This document shows positions 48,405 to 57,700 of a DNA stretch of 64,000 nt, one piece after another. The stretch lies in contig JAUPFP010000002.1 in NCBI GenBank assembly GCA_036925085.1, forward strand, positions 13,672,100 through 13,736,099, given 5' to 3'. Source of the DNA: Brachycybe producta. Lineage: Eukaryota; Arthropoda; Diplopoda; Playtdesmida; Andrognathidae. The notes below the pieces were generated by a model. The model searched no databases. It was not told where the DNA came from and was given only the letters and a program-made list of their open reading frames with translations. The position numbers were made by a program, and so were the translations under genes. Each line of letters opens with the position of its first letter. Positions within the stretch are counted from its first letter, which is position 1.

Positions 48405-49247
48405 CTTTGTTGCTCTGCAAAGCAGAGCACAAAGGGACTATATGATCGTGCAAAAAGGCTTTTTGTGTGTGTGCTTCTGGGCGTTATTTCTCCAGAACGG
48501 ATAGAGATATTTTAATGCGGTTTTTTGCATTATGCACGTTGGTATGCGCCGATGAACATACTACAAAATCAAATCAATTCATACAGTAGTTTATTAATTA
48601 TGATTAATTTTCGACGAAACGTTCTGGGCGATATAACTCGGGAACGGGACCACCTAGAATAATCAACTAACTTTTAAATGAATCTACACTCTGCAAGGAT
48701 GCTACGTATTTATTTTCATAATTTTAAACTAACTGGAACTATTTTTAATCGTTTAATATAAATAATAAAATGAATTTCAATCTATTTTTCTTCTCCTATA
48801 GAAGAAAAGTAGATATAAATGTGAGTCACATCCAGTACAATACACGTCATGTGTTATGATTCTCATAGCTTAACATTGTACCAGTACAGTTAAAAATATA
48901 AATTAAATATATTTATGCGCATATGCTTTTTAATATTCTAGTTTTGTAACAAATTGAACAATAATGTTAATGAATTAAATCTAGAATAGCAAATTGAGTA
49001 AAATAAAAAGTAAAAGAAAAAATTAATAAAAAATAGACAAATAAATTTTAATTAAATAAAAACTAGAAGAGTAAAAGAATTAAATAAAACTTAGAACAGT
49101 AATCTTAATTAATTAAAAACTAGAATAACAAATTGAATTAAATAAAAAATAAAAGAGATCGTAAATCAGCTATCATATTTTAAACCTCCTTCCTAATACG
49201 ATGCAACAAAGGTCTATAGGGTTCCTTGAATCCCTTGTTTAAGATGT
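48405..49247 (+). mobile_element. GT-containing element, copy 3, longest (family E)
   Basis: Starts with the hairpin GTTGCTCTGCAAAGCAGAGC, then AGGGACTATATGATCGTGCA, GT repeats and CGTTATTTCTCCAGAACGGA. CTCGGGAACGGGACCACCTA corresponds to CTCGAAAACGGGGCCACCTA in copy 1. The end is ACAAAGGTCTATAGGGTTCC then TTGAATCCC. About 840 bases without an open frame longer than expected by chance, so non-autonomous. A 120-base stretch of repeated ACTAGAA units lies within it. Confidence 0.6.
49040..49160. repeat. Tandem ACTAGAAnAGTAA units
   Basis: AATTAAATAAAAACTAGAAG, then TTAGAACAGTAA, AAACTAGAATAACAAA and AATAAAAAATAAAAGAG: about four decayed units of 30-38 bases resembling the terminal arm of family B. 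Confidence 0.5.
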
Positions 49248-50149
49248 ATTTATAAATATATTGATGGATAAAACTCAAGATGGTGTTCACATATTTAGAG
49301 AGAAACTTGTTTTAAAATAGATAAATTTAGGTCTCCTAATAGGCCAATTAACAACAACAGAAAATGAAAAGAAAATCATTGAAAAGGAATAAATATAAAC
49401 AGTCTTTAAAATAAACAAATTTCAAACATTAGAGAAAAATCAAAAGATGCCGAAGGGGAAATGTTTTTAAATAGAAAATCTCCTAATTTAAAAATGAAAA
49501 CACCGATGTAAAATTGTCTTATTTGTTTAAACAAAACACAGAGAGACATTTTTGGTATCTGATATCTCATTTTTATGCTTTTATTTTTTGAGTTTTCAAA
49601 GTTGAAATTAGTTGACTTGTAAAACAATCATTTACACAAAAATCAATTACACATTCAAATAAAATATTATTCAGATACAGAAAAAAATGACCGAAACAGG
49701 GGACCAAAGGGGACAACAAGGACTTCTACTAATCTCAGTAAAATAATATGATTTTGGATAACATGGATGGTTATCCGGATTACCACCTGGACGGCCACAA
49801 CTTCTACCCAATATGAAACAGACGACAGCAACAAATTGACACAGGTGGCCCCCACAAGAACGTAAGAGTGGCTCTTCAAAAACTATTGGCTGTTTTAAAG
49901 AACAAATGATATAAGAAACTTGTTACAGGATATGTTGATCTTTTAAGTATATTATTTGCTTATACATTTACACGGGTGGGGTTTGCAAACTGTTTTTGAT
50001 AGTGACACAGTATTTTTTTGCCTGAAAGAAATTGAAGCACATCTAGTAAAATCTCAACAGCACACCCTTTGGGAATCACTGGTTTACACTTGAAAACAAT
50101 ATAAAGGAGAATTACATTTTTAAAATAAGACCGAAACACAACCAGGAAT

Positions 50150-50300
50150 TCATTTTGATGTTTTTATTATCAGGAGGAAAACCTAATGACATTATTGTCA
50201 GTAGGATTAAACCGAGAGAACCCGGAGGAAAACCTAATTAGTAATGGTATTGTTGTCAGTAGGAAACCGAGAGAACCCGGAGGAAAACGTATACTGACTT
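50150..50300. repeat. Doubled GAGAACCCGGAGGAAAAC motif
   Basis: AGGAGGAAAACCTAATGACA occurs once. GAGAGAACCCGGAGGAAAAC occurs twice (about 50213 and 50269), with TTGTCAGTAGGA between, making a decayed tandem unit of about 55-65 bases. Similar GTACCCGGAGAAAACCC strings are widespread in animal transposon remnants. Confidence 0.5.
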
Positions 50301-51077
50301 CTTTTGCTTAACAATTTTTAGATAGACCTGAGAAGTCACAGAATTTAACACCAGCCACATACAGTATATAAGACTGTTAAAAAGTTTGCCCAAATTAATT
50401 TTCATAAATATCGTTCCTAATTACTGAATTAACAAGATTTAAATATTTCTAGTTTCAAGTGTAATTAGTGCCTGGTATTATAATTATTAAGGTGAGACCC
50501 ACTGGGGCCCCTCTTTCAACACACTGATCATTGTAAATACAATGCTAAATGTAAATGATTTTTTTTTGTTTTTTTTAAAAAAAGCTATAGTTAAAATTTC
50601 TGATCTTTTCTTTCAGTGCTTACAAAATTCATTAAATATAAGAAAATTCACAAGTTAGTATTAAAATTGAAACTAAACAATAAATTTTATGAGTTTCAAG
50701 AGTTCAAGAGTTCAGGCATCAATCAAAGCTACGAATTGGCTTGTCAATTAGTGGAGATGGGAAAGTACACACTTTTTCAAATTATATTTGCTAAACAAAG
50801 GTTTTAAAGGGAGAAAAATACTTTGGTTCTTTTATATTTTGTCAAAATTGCCCCTGTTTCCACGTGCTTGTTTCCATTCTGTCAAATACCCACTCTTTGT
50901 TCAATAGGACGATTGTCGTATTAACTAATGTGTAAATGGGCCCCTTCAGAACAGGGCCGGTTATTTAGGCCTTTCTTGAGAACGTCGAACCACACAACAA
51001 ACCAATTAGAAGTTGCCGGTCGTCATAACAAGGGCGGAGCCAATTGAAGTTTTCACCTATTTCTAACTGCCTCTAAT

Positions 51078-51092
51078 AGCGCCATCTATTGG
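51078..51092 (-). promoter_or_regulatory. AGCGCCATCTATTGG motif (CTCF-like) upstream of RTRAF
   Basis: The inverse strand has AGATGGCGC. It lies about 200 bases before the RTRAF start codon; a further TTGGCGCCAC follows at about 51108. Role inferred. Confidence 0.35.
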
Positions 51093-51290
51093 TTTTAGCA
51101 GACGATTTTGGCGCCACACTTTCACCAACATAAAAGCTGAAATGAGCAGACCTTTAGGATAAGGTATTAAGGAGAGGCTATGACAGTGTTGTTAATTTCC
51201 GGTTATATTCCGCTTAACTTTCGGTAAAGAAACCGGCGTGAGGTTTTTTTTTTCTTTAGTGAATTCTACGTTTTGCCGGCGAAATTTGCA

Positions 51291-53909
51291 ATGTTTAAAC
51301 GTAAACTGACAGCTTTGAAGCACCACAACGTTGGTAATTTCAACGTAAACGGTAATTTTGATTGGAAGAAACTCAATCTTTTGGTCGACTTGACGCCTGA
51401 ATTCTTTATTTTTAAGCTTATGCTTTATGAACAGCTGATTTTCGACCTTCTGTTTATTCTGTCTTTTCAGGAGCAAACTTCATGGAAAAAACTAGAATAG
51501 TAGAAAGTGTTTTAGAATGTAGAACAGGTAGCTGCTCAATGGTTTGGTGTACCATGCAGATGGATAATTTTGGTTTTTAAATTTTGTTAACAGTTTTTCA
51601 CATGTAATTTGACGTACTTTTGGGCAAACCTTGAGCACTTGAACGGGAAGAGCGGTTATGCATACCTGCAATACCTGCCCAGTTTATCAAAAATGACTTC
51701 ATTTTGTGCGTGCAATGCGCGCCTCAAATGGTAGGCCACTTCAGAGTGAGCGTGGTTAAGGTGCTCCTGTAGATGTTCATGAGAAAATTGCAACTTCGCT
51801 AAAAGATATTAACATTGAAACACCCTCAAGTGATTGAGCTGCCTTTCGTAGTTTTTAAAACACACTCGAGGTTCTTTTCATTTTGCACCTGAATGAAAGA
51901 CAGAATAATCAAGAGTTCAAGAGCTGACCTCGATCCCCCCCCCTTATTAATTTACACTTTAAAACCACCTTAACTTGTGGTGCAGGAAAAACTTACAACC
52001 ATTTGTGAAAGAGTTTCATAATTTATGATACTAAAAGAGTAAACGATGGCGTAGAGACGATTTTCATTGACGATATTTTTCAAAAGAATCTTTATGTCGA
52101 TTTGAAACAAGAATTTTTGTTTGGTTTGTTGGGTTTATTATAAACGATTTCGAACTACTACAAACAGTTTATTTTTAAAAGGTATAATAAAAATTATTTT
52201 TATATCTTCGTTTCCTCTTCTAGTTTCAAATAAATCTTAAAATTATTTTAGTAATTTGCTACAAAAAAGCGTCATTATATTTTCCCCCGCAACATGTTCA
52301 TTCAAATGAACAAAAGCACAAATAATATTCATTTTTAAGCAAATGTTATTATTTTAGACTCTGTGCAGTTTCGTAATACAATTACGTGGTTAGAAGATCA
52401 ACATATTCGTCTGTATAAAGTTGAAGAAAGGGGAAATCTGCGAAATGTCAAGTCTGCAGACTGGAATGTTCATTTCGATAAGGTTTATTAGAATTTATTG
52501 GATTCTAACTCAAGTCAAAGGTGTTCTTAAATTGTGTTTCATGAAATTCTTGCAGTATCTTGACGATTTGGAGTGTCCCGTCGATAAAAAGGACCTCGAT
52601 GGCGTCATGGATTGGATTCTGGGCTGGGCAGTTCATCTCAAGTATCAAGAAAACGGTCGATCATTTTATATAATTGGTGATATCCTGACTCCAAAATAGG
52701 AACTGAGTTTTTCTCCCTCTCGTATTTGTAGTTAAAAAGTACAACGAAAAGACTTTGGAAAATGCGGTTCAGCCGAAATCGGCAGTTCCGAGGGTCGTTA
52801 CGGGCAATCCTTTGGATAATCTCGACTGTAATTCAAGTTTATTTTCACGTAAAAACGAGAATGGAACTCTTTCTTAAGGTTGTTTCTGTATAATTTCAGT
52901 CGAAAGTGATGAATTCAAAGCTGGAGTCGAGAAATTGGCGTCTATGTTGAACGTAACGAAACATCCGGATCATCTTATAACTCTTAAAGTACGGAATTAA
53001 AGCGTTTCCGTGCTCGTATTTTTTAAAAGGGTGAAAGTTGATTATATCTTCATTTGAAGGCCGTCTGTAACCTGATCAAAGAACGTTTAAACACGGAAGT
53101 TTTACAGAATCCGAACAAACACATTGCCGAGGTCTAAAATGATGACGAGAATTTGAAACTTGGAGGTTTCGTTCTTATTAAGTGATTTGTTTTTACTCGC
53201 AGGGAACACCGTTTCCGCTTAAAGAATGTGATGCAGGGTTCGATACTGGTGGTGAGAACACATTTTAAAAAAGATAAAAGCTTGGTTTATACTTGGCGAA
53301 AAAGTATCGAAACGAAGAATTTAACGTTCACAGCAAGACGTTCGCAATTTGTTTGCTTTTATTGCAACAAAGTCACAATTTTTCCTTAGCAACCTTTCGT
53401 TTTGGCCCAATATTTTGGATAGGATTCATCAAAAATTGAATTGAATGTTTATTTCATCAAAAGTTGCTAGTGTTATAGGGCCTTAATCAAAAGAAAATGA
53501 CTTTACAGCTCTTTATGTTGTTTTTTTGTAAGGCAATGAAGCTGTTTTAATGGTTTTTTTTGTAAAACGATAGCGAAACTGCTAAACAAAAATGAACAAT
53601 TTGCAATGATAGATAAGTGATATGATAACGATTCTGCTCTTAGCTTTCGTATTGGTATAGGAACTTTTCGCGCAGTATAAACCTACGTTTAGTTCGGTGT
53701 TTTTCATGACTTTCATGAAAGGTGGTTTCAATTGTTTTTTTTGTTTTTATAAAGATGTCGTTCTGAATCAAGCCGTAAAAATCTTGCGATTACGTTTCAT
53801 TCAAGATCAGCGTGATTTGCAAACAAAGATTAACGAAGCGATTGTTGTCGTTCAAGCGATAACGGCCGATCCAAAAACCGATAGCAGTTTAGGAAAAGTC
53901 GGAATATGA
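51291..53909 (+). CDS. RTRAF: RTRAF (hCLE / CGI-99 / C14orf166) RNA transcription, translation and transport factor
   Basis: Cap-binding RNA factor found in the tRNA ligase complex and in complexes modulating RNA polymerase II; nuclear and cytoplasmic. Eight coding exons: 51291-51351, 52358-52482, 52556-52655, 52732-52827, 52900-52988, 53060-53131, 53203-53251, 53755-53909; 248 aa against 244 in human. The whole protein is the RLL domain. It starts FKRKLTALKHHN (human FRRKLTAL), then FRNTITWLEDQHIRLYKVEE and RGNLRNVKSADW, DWILGWAVHLKYQEN, FKAGVEKLASMLNV, GFDTGDVVLNQAVKILRLR and DLQTKINEAIVVVQAITADP, ending SLGKVG. Exon phases all close. Two long introns (51352-52357 and 53252-53754) each hold a palindromic element, whereas the other five are under 80 nt. 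Tail-to-tail with nidogen. Confidence 0.96.
51460..51972. repeat. Expanded family A palindrome in RTRAF intron 1
   Basis: Left: TATTCTGTCTTTTCAGGAGC, AACTAGAATAG and TTTTAGAATGTAGAACAGGT. Right: AGTGATTGAGCTGCCTTTCG, GAAAGACAGAATAATCAAGA, ending TTTAAAACCACCTTAACTTG. The centre (about 51540-51790) is unrelated to other copies, so it may be a carrier of inserted sequence. Confidence 0.55.
52015..52240. repeat. Family B palindrome in RTRAF intron 1
   Basis: GATACTAAAAGAGTAAACGA faces TCGTTTCCTCTTCTAGTTTC, with TTCATTGACGATATTTTTCA inside. Confidence 0.65.
53281..53690. repeat. Palindromic element with GGTTTATACT termini in RTRAF intron 7
   Basis: TTGGTTTATACTTGGCGAAA faces TTTTCGCGCAGTATAAACCT; next inward, AGTATCGAAACGAAG faces CTTTCGTATTGGTATAG. 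About 400 bases, no coding capacity. The only copy seen here. Confidence 0.65.
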
Positions 53910-54743
53910 AAGAACCGGCTGTTAAGTTTATTTTTCTGATTAAAAGGAGATTGCTTAATGTTTTTGTTTTTTTCATTTTTGGACGTGACGACATAAAAAA
54001 ACTCAATGTTGTTTGTTTTTGAAAGTAATGCTTATAAGAATTCCAAGATTTACTTTGAAACTAGAAGAGTAAACTAACAATAATAGATAACTTTTATGAT
54101 ATCTTGAATAATAAACTTTTTTTTTAAACATGTTTTTAGAAACGGTTGGTTTTTAACTCTTAATTTCCTCTTCTTAAGTTTCAGAAAATGAACACTTAAT
54201 AAATAGAAAGTGTTTTAGAAACTAGAATGGTAGCTTTGAATAACTTAATAGTATTTTTCGTGTTGACATCTTACAAAGTAAACTTTTTACAGACAAAACA
54301 TAAAAAGCTTATTTTAAAAGATATCAACAGGAAAATATAACCTTAAGTGATTGAGCTACCATTCAAGTTTCTTTTAATTTTCCTCACGAAAGACAGAATA
54401 TAGTTCGAGGGACCCGTTTTGTTTTTCAATAAAAAGTTTATTTTTTCAAGATAATGTTACGAAAAAATATCCATTCGGGTTATGTTTACACTTGTAGTTT
54501 TCAAGTAAATATTGAAGTTTTTTTTCCAGATCACAATTTAAATGAATTACACGAAAAGTTTTCAAGTTCAAAAGTTTTCAAGTCTTTAAAATAAGAACAA
54601 CGGGTTTTTTTTGGTATTTTATTTATAAAAAATGACAAATTTGAATACTGATTTAACTAATAAAAAAGAATCTATTAAAAAAATGTCGTATGCTCGATTC
54701 GAACGAAACATAGAAATTACAATTTCAAAGTCATTTATTAAGA
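53910..54743. other. Convergent intergenic region RTRAF / nidogen
   Basis: The 834 bases between two stop codons are AT-rich. They contain a degenerate family B copy (about 54055-54185) and a family A copy (54205-54425). No coding sequence. Confidence 0.6.
54205..54425. repeat. Family A palindrome
   Basis: TTTTAGAAACTAGAATGGTA faces GTGATTGAGCTACCATTCAA. The G-to-T change in AGGGTAG (ATGGTAG) is mirrored in both arms. Confidence 0.7.
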
Positions 54744-57700
54744 TTATATTTCGTTGCAAACCGGTTCCTCTCCATCCAGTGTATAATCCGGGCATGCGCA
54801 AGTTCGACCACCGTAACCTTTAGGAAGACAAAGATAACGACATCCACCGTTCTGAACGGAACACGGATTGCTCGCTATTGAGCAAAGAAAAAAAATTATA
54901 CATTTTGTTTTATGATAGAAAAGAGAGACGAATTTTGTCATTTTTAATTACAAAAATACCTCGTGGACATCGTTCTGGAACGATGGCAAGGCCGTATAGC
55001 TTTCCACTTCCTCCGAGGGGAGGTTCGATCGGTGTTTCTCTTTGACCTCCGGTTTTATTCAAAATTTCGATTTTTCTCCTGAAAAAAAACCAAACAAACA
55101 AAATATTTGAAGTCGTACTTTGAAAATGGAGAGAGAGAGAGATCAGAAAAAAAATCGTACGATTCCCAATCTGTCCAATAAAAATTCTGACGGCTGTTTG
55201 CAAGTCCGAAGGGATAAAGAAGAGCCGATACGATAGTACGACGGTTTTCTCCCTCTAGACTGCAACATTCGATACGTTTTGTTCCTTTAGCAAAAAAAAT
55301 TTAGATTTGAAACATAAAATTGATTTCAAAGAGTGTCGTTTCGTAAGAAATTTCTTAACCGGCATCGGCCCAACAAAGTTCTTCTCTGTCAAAATCGATG
55401 GTCAAAGAGTTTGGAAGTTCAAGCTCTGAAAAGACCAATAAGGTTCGGGCCGTTCCATCCATATTAGCTGTTTCGATCTTTGGTTTCAGACGATTCCAAT
55501 CGGACCAGAATAAGATTCTGCAGTAAATAAAGTTCATTTGTTGGAAAAAAAGAGTATTTTACAATCAAATATATTCAAGATATAACCAGAAGAATTTTGT
55601 AAAACACATTTTAGGCGCATTTTAGACTTTTTAGAACAAACAGCTGTTTTTTGAATGTTTGTCAAGAAACGTTTTGAAAATTTTATAATTTTTTTTGCTG
55701 AAATAAATTTATTTAAATTTATCCAAATTCTTAGGTATTTTTTAATATTTAAAACAAAAATTTAGACTTTTTAAATAAAATTTCTTGCTTAATGTTTTCA
55801 AAATGTGTTTAAAATTTTAAATTAAAAATATTAAATTGTAGAAATTTTTCTCATAAAAAGAATAAATTAAAAGTATATTAGAAACTAGAAGGGTAGCTCA
55901 ATCACTTAAGAAGAAATACAGTAAAATTATTTTCATGACGATATCTTTAAAAATTAACTTTTATGGACAGAATTATTCGCTGTGAAATTACTTTTATTAT
56001 ATTCGTTAATTCTTCTAATTTCTATTAAGAACCTCAATTTAGATTTGTGTTTTACAAAATTTCTCTCGTTACATCTGGAGTATTAATAAGATGCAAACCC
56101 TCTTGTTGGATGAACAGCAATGCCTCTAGGATTCGATAGATCAGTCTCGATTATGATCTTCCGATCACGATTCGGACTGTCCAGTCGAGCAACCTGAATA
56201 GTGTCTTTTAACGAATCGGTCCAAAAGATGTTACGACTAATCCAATCAACGGCGACTCCTTCCGGAGACTCGATATCTATTTATTAAAAAAAAAAGCCGT
56301 TGGTCATTTATAATCACAGTAAATTGTACAAAGTGAAACTGACCAACATCGATAAAGACTTCGATGTTTGACCCATCATAGTTTGATTTTTTAATTGCTT
56401 TTCCAGATACATCTGCCCAGTAAAGATGACCCGAAGTACAATCTGCATCAACTCCAACTGCGGTCTGAAGTGGCTGCATTATGATCGGTTTTCCCGGATC
56501 GTTACGAGATTCCTGTAGTGGTGTCCTTACGAGAGACATTCCCTGTGAGCTCACCAAGAAGTTCCCTTCAAACTTCGGAGCCTCTGACAAAAGTCGAAAA
56601 GATAGAGTTAATGTCTTTCGACATATTATGCTTTAATTTTAAGTTTCTACCTGTACAGGTGTGACCATCTCCTATGTATCCTTGGACACACTGACAGAGA
56701 TGTTGACCAATGTCTGTCACGTAAATACATTCGGCATTTGGATCGCAAACCGATGGATCGTTGAGACATTGTCGTCCAAGGATACAGTTGAGACCATCTC
56801 CGACAAAACCCTTAATTTGAGAACGGAAAAAGCTCTCGATTAGTAAAAAAAAATTAGAAAAAAAGTGATAAAACCGCATTTTAATTAACTTTTATGATTT
56901 TCTTAAGGAGAATTTGGAAAGTGTGTTAGAAACTAGAATGGTAGCTGAATCACTTAATAGTACTTTTCATGTTGATATCTTTCAAAATAAACTTTTTATA
57001 AACAAAAATTTAAAGTTGCATCATTATCTGACTGACTAAAAGAAATTTTTTTCAAAAGATATCAACACAAAAATAACTCTTAAGTGATTGAGCTACCCTT
57101 CTAGTGTCTAAAACACTTTCAGAGAAACACCTTATTTTACTCTTCTAGTTTCAAATAAATTTTAGAAAATTCTTTTGCAATTTGCTTCAAAAATGATTTC
57201 GTATTTTAGTTATTTTATGCAGAATTTCGTACTTCTCGACAGAGACACTGAAAAGCTTGCGTTAACGGATCTTGAACGCAATCTGCGTTTGCATCACAAT
57301 TATTGATGACGTTGCAAGATGAAGCTGCGGCACGACAAGTAATTCCATCTCCGTAGAAGCCGGTTTCGCATTGGCATTTGTGTTTCGATGTCGATTCGTC
57401 ATAAATACACTGTGCTTTTGAATCACAGTTGTTTCTCACGTTGCACGATATGCCTGCAATTGAAAACATTTGTTTGTTTTTTTGTAAAGAGTCCAAAAAG
57501 CTTTTATCTTTTGTTTGTAACCTGTTTCGCCGCCAGTCGGCTCGACGGAACATTCTCTTCCAGTTCCTGCGTAACCTGAATTGCAAAGACATTTGTATCT
57601 TAAAGCAGAGTTATCGAAGAGACATTGTGCGTTTACGTCGCAATCTGATGGCGAACTACATTCATCTGGAAAAAAGAGGGAAGAAATGCAACTTCTTTTG

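Larger units (their letters stand above)
46038..51290. other. Gene-poor interval between stum and RTRAF
   Basis: No coding exon supported. Contents: an ATAGATGGCGCCACC motif at 46619; a family B-type piece at 47555-47680; a family A copy at 47699-47994; family E copy 3 at 48405-49247 with an ACTAGAA-rich tandem stretch at 49040-49160; a doubled GAGAACCCGGAGGAAAAC motif at 50150-50300; and a CTCF-like motif at 51078. Confidence 0.6.
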
